Below are positions 25,406 to 33,790 of a DNA stretch of 33,837 nucleotides, piece after piece. The translations under genes were made by a program, and so were the position numbers. Source of the stretch: Clostridiales bacterium (GTDB lineage: Bacteria > Bacillota > Clostridia > HGM11327); assembly GCA_015056385.1 (NCBI GenBank), contig SVGI01000014.1, positions 1 through 33,837 on the forward strand. The letters run 5' to 3'. Every line of letters begins with the position of its first letter. Position 1 is the stretch's first letter. The notes below the pieces were generated by a model. That model had not been told where the DNA came from. It searched no databases and worked only from the letters and a program-made list of their open reading frames with translations.

Positions 25406-25435
25406 AAAGTACGTTAACATTTCAATACAAAGTAA

Positions 25436-25467
25436 AAAGGCGGTATATTTATACCGCCTTTATTTTT
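25436..25467. terminator. Bidirectional intrinsic terminator between GT39 and GH36 genes
   Basis: AAAGGCGGTATA (25436-25447) and TATACCGCCTTT (25450-25461) form a stem followed by ATTTTT on the right and, on the other strand, a T-rich run. It ends both converging units. Confidence 0.88.
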
Positions 25468-25485
25468 GGTTAGTCAGATTTATAA

Positions 25486-27480
25486 TCAAATCTTATTATA
25501 GAACCATAAAACGCCTGAACGCTTTTCAAGCGAAATCTTAAGACCATGAATAAGATCTCTGCCAGACATAATGATTTCTCTATCGTTAATAAGATCCTGA
25601 AGCCTGTAATTTGCATTTTCGTCAAGGTCAACAAGCTTTGCAACAAAGCTTTCATCAGGAGAAAGTGTATTTCGTACTGCATGGAGATAACCAATATCCT
25701 CCTCGGGGCAGTTGAACTGCCATACACACCAATCCTCAGGAGATTTACGTATTTCTGTCATAAGGTAGAAATCACTTTTAAGCATAATTTCTGCAGCCTT
25801 TCGCCAGATAGGCGCCATCTTGATATCAAAATCAATATCAGCCTTGTTAGTGCAATTACAGCTCCTGTAATTTGTTGTCGCAGGACCCATACCCACGTGA
25901 TATGCGTATTCATCTATTTCCCTGTTTACCGTAGGCTCGTAGGTTCCCTCATCGTTATCCCACGAGGTAAGCATTGCTCTAAAATACGGAATCCATTCAT
26001 AATGAATTCTATACTGCGCTTGCTTCATTGGATGAATACCGTAACCGTAATCTGTATAATGAAGAGGAACAGCACGGCGCATTGTTTCAAGGTCGTTTCT
26101 TCTACCGCCTGAGGCACAGGAATCTATCCAAAGTCCTGGATTTCTTTCTGTAAGGGCATCCCAATATCTAAGATAGCCCTGAATGTATTTGTTTTCTATT
26201 GCGCCCTTTCTTCCCTCTTCTTCATTATATCTCCAAAAATCAAGAGGTCCAAAGTTATAATCCTGCCTGAATACCTTTACGTTGTATTTCTGAATAATTG
26301 AGCATATATGGTCTATAAGCCAGTCTGTTGCTTCTTTATTAGAAAGATCAAACATACCTGAATATCCTTTTAAGAATTTATCTTTCTCCATGCTTAAAAG
26401 TACCCATTCAGGATGCTGCTCATAAATATAAGAACCGTTTACTACTCGTTCAGGCTCAAACCAAAGCAAAAATGACATTCCGTTTTCTTCTGCCGCTTTA
26501 CCGATAGGATAAAGCCCGTTGGGAAATCTTTTCTCATCTGCCTCCCATTTTTTTACCTCCCACCATGAGCCTTCAACATCAAGGGCATTGGGATACCAGC
26601 CCGCATCTATCCACCACACGTCAGGGCGATAACCGTTATCAATATATTTTTGCATACCCTGAAGCTGCTGTTCTTCTGTGGCAAAGCACCACTCAGGCCC
26701 CTTTTCAGGTGTAGCATGTATACAATATTTAGGCTCGAGAGGCACTCCCTCAGGACAGATCAGAACATGGTCAAAATACCATCTTCTCCACATATTTATA
26801 CCGCGAGTTTCATCACCCTCGAAAAGCATAACTGTCATTCTCGGAGTTCTGAATGTTTCGCCGGGCATAATAAATGCATCAAGCACCTTTTGCTTTGCTG
26901 TATATTTTACTCCCGCTTCACATTTTGTAGCGTTAGCCTCCCATTCACCGGGCCAGCCTATTGCAATATTGTAGCCAAAGTCATCAAAAAGGAGACGCAT
27001 GTAAGGAAATGCACCATCGCAGGCTCTGCCGTTAAGTGGCGAAAGAGTTACAGGCTCATTCAGATCACTCTTTAAGGCTTCATAGTCATTAGGCGTACAG
27101 TTATCCCCTGTGGAATAGGATAACACAGGGTTATTACCTTCAAGCAAAGCATCGAATGCAAGAAGATCGCTTATCCTTAAACAGGTTGAATCGCCATTAT
27201 TTGTAAAAAACACAGTCCATTCAACAACGGGATAATCTCTGTACTCGTAATATTCTACGTTTACCTCTAACCCATCCTCATTTATACCGCGAATATTATA
27301 CATATTGATTCTTGAATCAACTATTTTCCTGGTTACTTTAGGATTAAAGCTTTCAGGCATTCCGTTATACTGTACTCCGTTGATCTTAAATGAAACAGGT
27401 AAATTATTTGGGTTCGCAAAATTTAATTTTTCTCTTGCCATTAAAATTTCAGATTTCTGACATGCATTTTTTGATCTCAT
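25486..27480 (-). CDS. GH36-type alpha-galactosidase
   Basis: GH36 enzymes release terminal alpha-galactose from raffinose-family sugars and galactomannans. The 664-residue protein has an N-terminal beta-sandwich (about 1-260) and a TIM barrel with YRPDVWWIDAGWYP near 290, FLLWFEPERVV near 345, VFRQDYNF with likely nucleophile Asp407, DSCASGGRRND near 453, and HYTDYGYG with likely acid/base Asp477, a spacing of 70 as expected for GH36. No signal peptide is seen, so it is cytoplasmic. It is somewhat shorter than the common 700-750. The ATG at 27480 has an AGAGGTG site and lies 10 bp after the rluD stop, so it appears to be the last gene of the yggS-sepF-divIVA-lspA-rluD operon. Activity on other alpha-linked sugars is possible. 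Confidence 0.88.
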   Translation of the reverse strand: MRSKNACQKSEILMAREKLNFANPNNLPVSFKINGVQYNGMPESFNPKVTRKIVDSRINMYNIRGINEDGLEVNVEYYEYRDYPVVEWTVFFTNNGDSTCLRISDLLAFDALLEGNNPVLSYSTGDNCTPNDYEALKSDLNEPVTLSPLNGRACDGAFPYMRLLFDDFGYNIAIGWPGEWEANATKCEAGVKYTAKQKVLDAFIMPGETFRTPRMTVMLFEGDETRGINMWRRWYFDHVLICPEGVPLEPKYCIHATPEKGPEWCFATEEQQLQGMQKYIDNGYRPDVWWIDAGWYPNALDVEGSWWEVKKWEADEKRFPNGLYPIGKAAEENGMSFLLWFEPERVVNGSYIYEQHPEWVLLSMEKDKFLKGYSGMFDLSNKEATDWLIDHICSIIQKYNVKVFRQDYNFGPLDFWRYNEEEGRKGAIENKYIQGYLRYWDALTERNPGLWIDSCASGGRRNDLETMRRAVPLHYTDYGYGIHPMKQAQYRIHYEWIPYFRAMLTSWDNDEGTYEPTVNREIDEYAYHVGMGPATTNYRSCNCTNKADIDFDIKMAPIWRKAAEIMLKSDFYLMTEIRKSPEDWCVWQFNCPEEDIGYLHAVRNTLSPDESFVAKLVDLDENANYRLQDLINDREIIMSGRDLIHGLKISLEKRSGVLWFYNKI

Positions 27481-27490
27481 AATACACCTC

Positions 27491-28441
27491 TTATTTTCGT
27501 TTGTTGCGAAGCTTATCTAAAAGCTCCTCAAAATAACCCGGTATAGGCGCCGTAAATTTCATTCTTTCTCCCGTAACAGGATGATTTAATTCCAGTATTC
27601 CTGCATGCAGGAACTGTCCGTTGCCTTTTTCTCTTGTTTTATTGCTTCCGTATGTTCTATCTCCGTATATTGGATGACCGTAATGGGACATATGAACACG
27701 GATCTGGTGTGTTCTGCCCGTATAAAGCTTTAATCTTACATAGGTGAATTCTCCAAACCTTTCAAGCACGGTATATTCCGTTTTTGCATATCTTCCCGTA
27801 CCTGCAGGAAGCACAGCCATTTTTAATCTGTCCGAAGGATTACGCCCTATCTGAGTTTCTATAACACCGCTATCTGACGTAAAATTATTTTCTACAACTG
27901 CAAAATATATTCTTGATGCTGATTTAGTAGATATTTGCTCTGATAACGATAAATGAGCTGTATCAGTTTTTGCAACAACAAGTAATCCCGACGTATCTTT
28001 GTCCAGCCTATGTACAATACCGGGGCGCATAACACCGTTTATACCCGAAAGGCAATCCTTACAATGATGCATAAGAGCATTAACAAGTGTACCGCTCATA
28101 TTCCCTACGGCAGGATGCGTAACCATTCCCTGTGGCTTGTTAATAACTATCATGTGCTCGTCCTCAAACACAACATTGAGAGGGATATCCTCTGCTTCAA
28201 CCGAAAGCTCTACGGGCTTCGGAACATCCACCTCAATTACATCTGAAGCCTTTGTCTTATATGATTCCTTCTGCTGAACCCTACCATTAACTATTACATC
28301 ACCGTTTTCAATTAGCTTTTGTACAAAAGAACGCGAAAATCCACCCAAGTGCTCGGACAAAAATTTATCCAATCGCACTCCGGTGGATTCCTGGCTGATT
28401 TCAAAGCGATAAATATCGCCGTTTATTTGTTCATTCATCAT
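27491..28441 (-). CDS. rluD: RluD-like 23S rRNA pseudouridine synthase
   Basis: RluD-type enzymes make pseudouridines in helix 69 of 23S rRNA. The 316-residue protein has an N-terminal S4 domain (LDKFLSEHLGGFSRSFVQKLIENGDVIVNG) and a catalytic domain with GIVHRLDKDTSGLLVVAKT, the Asp of RLDKDTSG being catalytic, and LYTGRTHQIRVHMSHYGHPIYGD. It follows lspA, a very common arrangement in Firmicutes (ylyB in B. subtilis). Two adjacent starts exist, ATG 28441 and 28438, both overlapping the lspA stop by 8-11 bp. It is closer to the RluD norm than the paralogue at 9984. Confidence 0.93.
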   Translation of the reverse strand: MMNEQINGDIYRFEISQESTGVRLDKFLSEHLGGFSRSFVQKLIENGDVIVNGRVQQKESYKTKASDVIEVDVPKPVELSVEAEDIPLNVVFEDEHMIVINKPQGMVTHPAVGNMSGTLVNALMHHCKDCLSGINGVMRPGIVHRLDKDTSGLLVVAKTDTAHLSLSEQISTKSASRIYFAVVENNFTSDSGVIETQIGRNPSDRLKMAVLPAGTGRYAKTEYTVLERFGEFTYVRLKLYTGRTHQIRVHMSHYGHPIYGDRTYGSNKTREKGNGQFLHAGILELNHPVTGERMKFTAPIPGYFEELLDKLRNKRK

Positions 28442-29033
28442 TTTTATGCTGAATATCCGGTGAAATTATCTCTGTATCTTTCTCCTGTACAGTAAAAGCC
28501 TCAACAGGAATTTCCTCTTCTGAAGCATTTGCGGCATCAGCTACCGTTTCCTTTTTCTTTGATACAAATATACTTTTATCAAAGAATAAAATGTACAGAG
28601 CAAACAATGCAGTACCTATAACAACCATATTGTCTGCAAGATTAAATACAGGATACTCGATAAAGGTAACCTCTATCATATCTATTACGTAACCGTAGGT
28701 GATTCTATCGAACAAATTACCTATGGCACCTGCAAGAACCAATGCAAGCCCCCACCTCATAGTGAGTCCTGCTTTTTTTCTGTTTTTTATCAGGAAGAAT
28801 AACAAAAAACCGCAAACGATTATTGTTACCGGAATAAAAAACCATACCTGCCCCTGCAGAATACCGTGAGCGGCACCTCTGTTTTCTACATAAGTAAAGC
28901 TCAATATTCCCGGGATGACCTCAACACTTGTTCCCACGCCCGTAGGCTGCAAATATATCATAGTGAGTATTTTCGCAGCTCTATCCAGCAGTAACCCCGC
29001 TAAAAAAACAATTATTTCCAACAAAGCAATCAC
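28431..29033 (-). CDS. lspA: Lipoprotein signal peptidase (signal peptidase II)
   Basis: LspA is the membrane aspartyl protease that cleaves the signal peptide of diacylglyceryl-modified prolipoproteins. Four membrane helices are visible within residues 1-155. Conserved blocks are YVENRGAAHG near 48-57, GNLFDR at 105-110, VID with catalytic Asp118 and FNLAD with catalytic Asp134. The 200-residue length exceeds the usual 150-170 because of an acidic, probably disordered tail from about residue 157 (rich in Glu, Asp and Ala), which should face the cytoplasm. It lies between divIVA and rluD in the same operon, 21 bp after divIVA and overlapping rluD. Confidence 0.94.
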   Translation of the reverse strand: MIALLEIIVFLAGLLLDRAAKILTMIYLQPTGVGTSVEVIPGILSFTYVENRGAAHGILQGQVWFFIPVTIIVCGFLLFFLIKNRKKAGLTMRWGLALVLAGAIGNLFDRITYGYVIDMIEVTFIEYPVFNLADNMVVIGTALFALYILFFDKSIFVSKKKETVADAANASEEEIPVEAFTVQEKDTEIISPDIQHKNDE

Positions 29034-29054
29034 CTTGCAAGCGTTATGCTAAGA

Positions 29055-29624
29055 TTATTCTGCAGCTTCTTCTGTATTTTCCTCTGTAGGTACATCTACA
29101 GCTGCTTCATATTCTTCCTCAACAGCACATTCACAAGCCCTTGCTGCATTGATTCTTTCTTCCCAGTTAGAATCTATCTTTGCAGCAGACTCCCTGAAAA
29201 ACCTCACATGTGATTCAAGAACGGCCTCAAGCTCTGCCTGAAGCTTATAATAATCTGCTTTTGCCTTTTCTGCACATTCCATGTAATAGTCCTTCTTTTC
29301 GGACAACTGTTTACATACCTCCTCGCAATCACGCTCAGCTGTAGTAACAATGCTTGCTGCACGGGCATTAGCCTCGTTTATAATCTCGTCGGAGCGTGTC
29401 TGAGCAAACTGCATAAGTTCAACAACAACGCCCTCTTTTTCTTTGTAGCTTTTAAGCTGACCGTACATCATTGAAAGCTTTTCTTTAAGTGCATTGAGCT
29501 CATTTTCATAAGCAGCAAACTGGTCTGTTATTTCATCGAGAAAAACGTCAACCTCGTACTTGTCATATCCGCGGCTTTTTATAGAAAACTGTTTATTCTG
29601 AATATCTTCCTGAGTAATAGCCAT
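29055..29624 (-). CDS. divIVA: Cell-division/septum-site protein DivIVA
   Basis: DivIVA binds negatively curved membrane at poles and septa and recruits partner proteins. The 189-residue protein has the conserved N-terminal lipid-binding domain, with QNKQFSIKSRGYDKYEVDVFLDEI at about residues 9-32, then a long coiled coil (about 35-165) and an acidic tail ending in repeated Glu/Ala. The sepF-divIVA adjacency is typical of Gram-positive bacteria; ylmG and ylmH, which lie between them in Bacillus, are absent. The ATG is 22 bp past the sepF stop. Confidence 0.93.
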   Translation of the reverse strand: MAITQEDIQNKQFSIKSRGYDKYEVDVFLDEITDQFAAYENELNALKEKLSMMYGQLKSYKEKEGVVVELMQFAQTRSDEIINEANARAASIVTTAERDCEEVCKQLSEKKDYYMECAEKAKADYYKLQAELEAVLESHVRFFRESAAKIDSNWEERINAARACECAVEEEYEAAVDVPTEENTEEAAE

Positions 29625-29646
29625 TATAATTACCTCTCAATCCAAA

Positions 29647-30177
29647 TCAATATTCGCCTGATTCATCTTCAGATTCATCTTCGGAAAGGCTCTGTGCTGC
29701 AATTTCAGAAAGATTTGCATCGCTGCCTGTAACGATATATACGCGGGGACCAACCTCTTTAATCTTGCCCTCCAATGCATATGTTCCGCCATATACGAAA
29801 TCCAGTATACGCATTGCAAGCTCTTCATCTGTGATCAGTTCGAGGCTGAATACTATTATTGCGCCTGTTTTAAGCTTTTCAATGATCTTATGGGCATCGC
29901 TGTACATAGCAGGCTTGATAGTTTCAATATTGCTTCTGTATCTGTATGAGCTTTCCATGGGGCGCTTCTGTGCTACATTTTTGTTTGCAGCTATCTGTGT
30001 AACATTTCTGCTTGTAACGATTGTATCGTCATACTTGTTGTTCACGTTTGTTTCCTCCGCGATATCTTCATTTTCGTCTTCGATGTTTTCTACTTCTTCA
30101 TATTCATCAGAATATTCTTCGTTTTCGTCTTCCTCGGAACCAATGCCAAGAACGTTTAATAAATTCTTAAATCCCAT
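29647..30177 (-). CDS. sepF: Cell division protein SepF
   Basis: SepF anchors and bundles FtsZ at the division site. From ATG 30177 the protein is 176 residues: a short membrane-targeting amphipathic start (MGFKNLLNVLGIG), a long acidic Glu/Asp linker (about 14-65) and the SepF core (about 80-160) with SDAHKIIEKLKTGAIIVFSLELITDEELAMRILDFVYGG, where the DF and GG positions match the dimer core. The start was chosen because AAAGGAG lies five bases upstream; an in-frame codon at 30204 gives an unlikely extension. The gene overlaps the end of yggS by 11 bp, indicating coupled translation. Confidence 0.92.
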   Translation of the reverse strand: MGFKNLLNVLGIGSEEDENEEYSDEYEEVENIEDENEDIAEETNVNNKYDDTIVTSRNVTQIAANKNVAQKRPMESSYRYRSNIETIKPAMYSDAHKIIEKLKTGAIIVFSLELITDEELAMRILDFVYGGTYALEGKIKEVGPRVYIVTGSDANLSEIAAQSLSEDESEDESGEY

Positions 30178-30913
30178 TTTTTCTCCTTTCGCCAAATATG
30201 GCACTACCTACTCTTACAATAGTTGCTCCGTAAGCAACTGCTATTTCAAAATCAGATGACATACCCATAGATAACTCATTAAATCCCGTACATCCACAGT
30301 TATATGCCTTCTCCTTCATATGAAGGAATAATTTTTGCATGTATGAAAATTGTTCTTCCTTTACACGTATATCCTCGGAGGGTGAGCCGATTGTCATTAA
30401 TCCGCGAACATCAATACCTTTAATATCCTTAACAGAATCAAAGAGAAAATCAATATTTTCAGGAGGAACGCCTGATTTTGATTGTTCCCCCGAAATATTC
30501 ACCTGCAATAAAACGGGTACCGTGATACCTCTGTTCAAGGCATATTTTCCTATTTCTGCGGCTATTGATTCATCACACACAGACTCTACAAAAACATTCT
30601 CCCTTGCAACATACTTCACCTTGTTGCGTTGGAGCGGCCCGATCATATGCCAGCGTATATTATCAGGAAGAAGAGGAATTTTATCCCTCAGTTCCTGGGC
30701 ATAATTCTCACCAAAGCACATCTGGCCTGCGTTGTATGCATCCTTAATCAGTGAAACGTCCATAAACTTTGAAACAGCAACCAGAGATATATCGTCCGGG
30801 TTTCTGCCTGCATTTATCGCAGCTTCCCTGATGCGATTCCTGATGCTCAACACGTTGATACCAACACGTGATTCACTGTTTCCCGTAGCTAACAAACCAA
30901 TCACCAACCCCAA
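30167..30913 (-). CDS. yggS: YggS/PROSC family PLP-binding protein
   Basis: YggS proteins bind pyridoxal phosphate and buffer vitamin B6 and amino-acid metabolism; B. subtilis YlmE sits beside sepF in the same way. The protein has SLVAVSKF, whose Lys holds PLP, FGENYAQEL, WHMIGPLQRNK, LLQVNISGEQSKSG and GLMTIGS, and ends FELSMGMSSDFEIAVAYGATIVRVGSAIFG, all diagnostic. The start is uncertain: no ribosome binding site is evident, and TTG 30913, GTG 30904 and GTG 30853 are all in frame. Family alignment suggests a start before residue 15 of the longest form. The promoter at 30960-30988 makes it the first gene of the sepF-divIVA-lspA operon. Confidence 0.92.
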   Translation of the reverse strand: MGLVIGLLATGNSESRVGINVLSIRNRIREAAINAGRNPDDISLVAVSKFMDVSLIKDAYNAGQMCFGENYAQELRDKIPLLPDNIRWHMIGPLQRNKVKYVARENVFVESVCDESIAAEIGKYALNRGITVPVLLQVNISGEQSKSGVPPENIDFLFDSVKDIKGIDVRGLMTIGSPSEDIRVKEEQFSYMQKLFLHMKEKAYNCGCTGFNELSMGMSSDFEIAVAYGATIVRVGSAIFGERRKNGI

Positions 30914-30959
30914 AAAACGTACAAAAAATGCGTGAATATATTTTATATATTATATATGA

Positions 30960-30988
30960 ATTTTAACCTTTTTTCAATGCTATGTCAA
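30960..30988 (-). promoter_or_regulatory. SigmaA promoter of the yggS-sepF-divIVA operon
   Basis: TTGACA (30988-30983), 17 bases and TAAAAT (30965-30960) on the minus strand. The start would be near 30953, leaving a leader of about 40-100 bases depending on the yggS start codon. Confidence 0.75.
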
Positions 30989-31015
30989 GAAATATTTGTC
31001 TTTTGAAGTATTCAT

Positions 31016-31044
31016 TTGACATTTTATTTGGATAAGCATATAAT
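31016..31044 (+). promoter_or_regulatory. Consensus sigmaA promoter of the MATE exporter gene
   Basis: TTGACA (31016-31021), a 17-base spacer and TATAAT (31039-31044) match the consensus perfectly. The start is near 31051, which supports ATG 31081 rather than the GTG at 31054 as the initiation codon. Confidence 0.88.
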
Positions 31045-31080
31045 TGCCCTTGTGTGATTTTTAGAGAGAGATATATCCTT

Positions 31081-32433
31081 ATGACAAGATTTTCAAAGAA
31101 CAAAAGCTTTTACAAGATATTTTTTACATTAACAGCAAGTATTGCCTTACAAAACTTCATTATATACGCCGTAAATCTTGCCGACAACGTTATGCTTGGT
31201 GCATACAGCCAGACAGCGCTTTCCGGTGTTGCCCTCGTAAACCAATTCCAATTTCTTCTTCAGATGCTTATTACAGGTGTTTCAGAAGGTATAATTGTTC
31301 TCGCATCACAGTACTGGGGGCAAAAAAACATATCAGCCATGAAAAAAATTTCCTCCGTTGGAATGCTTATGGGCTTAATCATAAGCATAGGAATGATGGT
31401 TGTTACGTTTACTCTTCCTGAGCAGTGCCTTTACTTACTCACAAATGATGCCGCTGTTGTAGCAGAAGGCGCAAAATATCTGCGTATTGTTTGCTTTACA
31501 TACCCTATATTCGCTATAACAAACGTTTTGATTTGTACGTTAAGAAGTGCTCAAACAGTAAAAATCGGCTTTATAGTATCAGCCTCAGCCCTTGTTTTTA
31601 ATATCATACTGAACTACGTATTAATTTACGGAAAGCTTTTCTTCCCCGCTATGGGTGTAAGGGGCGCCGCAGTTGCTACGCTTATTTCAAGAATAATCGA
31701 AATCATTGTACTTCTTTTTTACATAATAAAAATCGATAAAAAGCTTAATCTCAAGCTTAAGGACTACCTCAGTTTAGACAAATCCTTTTTCAGAGATTAC
31801 GTTAAAACGGCTGTACCCGTAATACTTTCAAGTGCGGTATGGGGCGTTGCTATGGGTGTACAAACAGCTATTCTTGGACATATGGGCGATAACACTATTG
31901 CTGCAAACAGTATTGCAACAACTATATTCCAGATTGTTACAGTTGTAACGTATGGCTCTGCAAATGCCGCAGGCGTTATTATCGGAAAAACTATTGGACA
32001 GGGCGACATTCCCCTGGCAAAGCAATACTCACGCACAATGCAGCTTTTATTCCTTGGTATAGGTATTACAACGGGACTTGTGCTTTTCGCAGTAACAGAG
32101 CCTGTGTTACATTTATATAAGGTTACAGCTGAAGCTCTTATTTTATCACGCCACTTCTGCCATATACTTTCCATTACAGTTGTAGGTACAGCATACCAGA
32201 TGGCTGTGCATACAGGTATAGTAAGAGGCGGCGGAGATACACGCTTTGTATTAATAGTTGACTCTATATTTATGTGGCTTATTGTTCTCCCTATATCAGC
32301 AATTGCTGCATTTAAGTTCAACTTATCCCCTGTAATCGTATTTATATGCTTGAAAAGCGACCAGATATTAAAATGTGCCGTTGCTGTAGTTAAGGTAAAC
32401 AGATATACCTGGATTAAAAAGCTTACACGCTGA
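31081..32433 (+). CDS. MATE family efflux transporter
   Basis: MATE proteins export drugs or metabolites in exchange for Na+ or H+. From ATG 31081 the protein is 450 residues with about 12 membrane helices in two similar halves. Family features include ADNVMLGAYSQTALSGVALVNQFQFLL in helix 1-2 of the first half, NYVLIYGKLFFPAMGVRGAAVATLISR at the end of the first half, and IGKTIGQGD in the second half. A purine-rich AGAGAGAG about 11 bases upstream acts as ribosome binding site. The gene has its own consensus promoter, which predicts strong constitutive expression, and a weak hairpin-T7 element follows it. The substrate cannot be told. Confidence 0.92.
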   Translation: MTRFSKNKSFYKIFFTLTASIALQNFIIYAVNLADNVMLGAYSQTALSGVALVNQFQFLLQMLITGVSEGIIVLASQYWGQKNISAMKKISSVGMLMGLIISIGMMVVTFTLPEQCLYLLTNDAAVVAEGAKYLRIVCFTYPIFAITNVLICTLRSAQTVKIGFIVSASALVFNIILNYVLIYGKLFFPAMGVRGAAVATLISRIIEIIVLLFYIIKIDKKLNLKLKDYLSLDKSFFRDYVKTAVPVILSSAVWGVAMGVQTAILGHMGDNTIAANSIATTIFQIVTVVTYGSANAAGVIIGKTIGQGDIPLAKQYSRTMQLLFLGIGITTGLVLFAVTEPVLHLYKVTAEALILSRHFCHILSITVVGTAYQMAVHTGIVRGGGDTRFVLIVDSIFMWLIVLPISAIAAFKFNLSPVIVFICLKSDQILKCAVAVVKVNRYTWIKKLTR

Positions 32434-32447
32434 TTCGGATTATAGAT

Positions 32448-32469
32448 GTTGATTATCAACCGTTTTTTT
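32448..32469 (+). terminator. Weak intrinsic terminator after the MATE gene
   Basis: GTTGA-TTA-TCAAC (32448-32460) is followed by CG and seven T. The stem is only 5 bp, so termination may be partial. The element physically overlaps the next promoter. Confidence 0.45.
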
Positions 32470-32477
32470 AGTATAAT
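32449..32477 (+). promoter_or_regulatory. SigmaA promoter of the divIC-like/ppx unit
   Basis: TTGATT (32449-32454), 17 bases and TATAAT (32472-32477) form a near-consensus promoter whose spacer contains the preceding gene's terminator T-run. The start is near 32484, about 22 bases before the GTG start codon. Confidence 0.72.
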
Positions 32478-32505
32478 ACCCGTATAAAATATTTGAGGTA
32501 ATATT

Positions 32506-32778
32506 GTGCGTCCCATTATAAATAAATTCCTTATCGTTTTGTTTGTTGTTGCTATCATAGGCTTATCGTTTACCTATGTCGCGCAGGAGCGCAGTATTGC
32601 TGATCAAAACGAAAAAATAGATTCCCTCACCTCCAGGCTTGAATCATTGGAATATACTGTAGAGGAATACATTCTTTTACGCGACAGTGAAGGAACACAG
32701 GATTTTATTATAAAATGCGCACGAGAGCTTTTAGGATGGGTATTCGACGGAGAGGTTGTTTATAAAACTGAAAAATGA
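32506..32778 (+). CDS. DivIC/FtsB-like septum formation initiator protein
   Basis: Proteins of this family join FtsL and DivIB/FtsQ in the divisome, linking the division ring to septal wall synthesis. The 90-residue protein is a bitopic membrane protein: a short cytoplasmic start, a membrane helix at about 7-26, a coiled coil at about 30-60 (QNEKIDSLTSRLESLEYTVEEY) and a C-terminal stretch with RELLGWVFDGEVVYKTE, resembling the family ending where a glycine-containing helix precedes a short strand. The start codon is GTG, with GAGGTAA upstream. The ATG of the phosphatase gene overlaps its TGA (ATGA). DivIC next to a Ppx/GppA gene is a known Firmicutes arrangement. Confidence 0.82.
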   Translation: MRPIINKFLIVLFVVAIIGLSFTYVAQERSIADQNEKIDSLTSRLESLEYTVEEYILLRDSEGTQDFIIKCARELLGWVFDGEVVYKTEK

Positions 32779-33698
32779 CAGGTACACCAATAAATAATAC
32801 GGAAAGATTCGGCATAATAGATATCGGAACAAATTCAGTCCGATTACTTATTGCCGATTTTTTTTACAGAGAAAAATCATTTAACGTTATAAAAACAGAC
32901 AGAGCAGTTACAAGGCTGGGAGAAGGTCTTTACGATGATTTTATTATCAAGGAAAAAGCTATTGTAAGCACATTACAGGCTATCAAGGTCTTTGTTGATA
33001 TAATTTCAAGCGAAAATTGTGATAACATATACTGCTTTGCCACAAGTGCCGTAAGAGATTCCAGAAACAGTAACGAGCTTATTTCACGTGTAAAAAATGA
33101 AACAGGAGTGGATATAAACGTTATTTCCGGAGAAAAAGAGGCCTTATTCAGCGCCTTAGGTGCTTCAATAGGTATTAGCGAACGCAACCTTAACATTGTG
33201 GACATTGGCGGCGGAAGTACAGAAATAATTTTTATGGAGCCCGGTAATTTAAGCAAGGTAAGCCTTAATATAGGCTGTGTGAGGCTGAAGGAGCTTTTCC
33301 ATTCGTCAAACGATGCAGCAGAATATGTCCGAAATATACTAAGCTCCTGCAAAATCCCATTAAATAAAGACGCTATTACCGTATTTACAGGTGGAACGGC
33401 GGATAATCTTTCTGATATTGTTGCATATAATACAGAGCTTTTTGATTATAACAAGACTCTTGTAAGTATTGACGATATTAAACAACTCTACGAAAAAGTA
33501 TACCCCCTATCCATTCAGGAGCGTAAGGCTTTTCTTTTACGGCTTGACCCAACCAGAGCAGATATTATAGACTACGGGCTGCTTATTATTATTGAGCTTG
33601 CGGAAAAATTCAAATTTAACAGTATTTTGCTTAAAAAATCAAGTAACCTTGAGGGTGCGCTTATACATATCGCATCTCAAAAAAACACAAACAGATAA
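32775..33698 (+). CDS. Ppx/GppA family phosphatase (exopolyphosphatase or pppGpp hydrolase)
   Basis: Members of this ASKHA-fold family remove terminal phosphates from polyphosphate or convert pppGpp to ppGpp. The 307-residue protein covers the two-lobed core: FGIIDIGTNSVRLLIADF at about 12-29 (phosphate-binding loop 1), FATSAVRDSRNSNELI near 90, and NIVDIGGGSTEIIF near 140 (phosphate loop 2). The C-terminal helical domain of the 500-residue enterobacterial proteins is absent, which is normal for short Firmicutes forms. It overlaps the DivIC-like gene by four bases, so translation is coupled. Which substrate is used cannot be decided from sequence. Confidence 0.92.
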   Translation: MTGTPINNTERFGIIDIGTNSVRLLIADFFYREKSFNVIKTDRAVTRLGEGLYDDFIIKEKAIVSTLQAIKVFVDIISSENCDNIYCFATSAVRDSRNSNELISRVKNETGVDINVISGEKEALFSALGASIGISERNLNIVDIGGGSTEIIFMEPGNLSKVSLNIGCVRLKELFHSSNDAAEYVRNILSSCKIPLNKDAITVFTGGTADNLSDIVAYNTELFDYNKTLVSIDDIKQLYEKVYPLSIQERKAFLLRLDPTRADIIDYGLLIIIELAEKFKFNSILLKKSSNLEGALIHIASQKNTNR

Positions 33699-33751
33699 TT
33701 CTAACATATGTTATATAATAAAAAAGCAAGAACGTATTGTTGAAATGATAT

Positions 33752-33790
33752 AATGATGGTAGACACAAAAAAGTCTACCATCATTATTTT
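33752..33790 (+). terminator. Strong intrinsic terminator after the Ppx/GppA gene
   Basis: A perfect 13-bp stem (AATGATGGTAGAC at 33752-33764, GTCTACCATCATT at 33773-33785) with an 8-base A-rich loop is followed by ATTTTT. A TATAAT overlaps the left arm but has no matching -35. The remaining bases to the window edge show no supportable gene. Confidence 0.87.

Noticed and set aside
25546-26112. 188-codon plus-strand frame opposite the alpha-galactosidase
   Set aside because: It is antisense to conserved GH36 catalytic motifs and has no plausible start signal.
31797-32558. 253-codon minus-strand frame opposite the MATE gene
   Set aside because: The plus strand has clear MATE motifs, a consensus promoter and a ribosome binding site; the antisense frame has none and resembles no protein family.
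33702-33713. 12-base palindrome TAACATATGTTA after the Ppx/GppA gene
   Set aside because: Short AT-rich palindromes are expected by chance in such intergenic DNA, and the strong terminator downstream explains the region.
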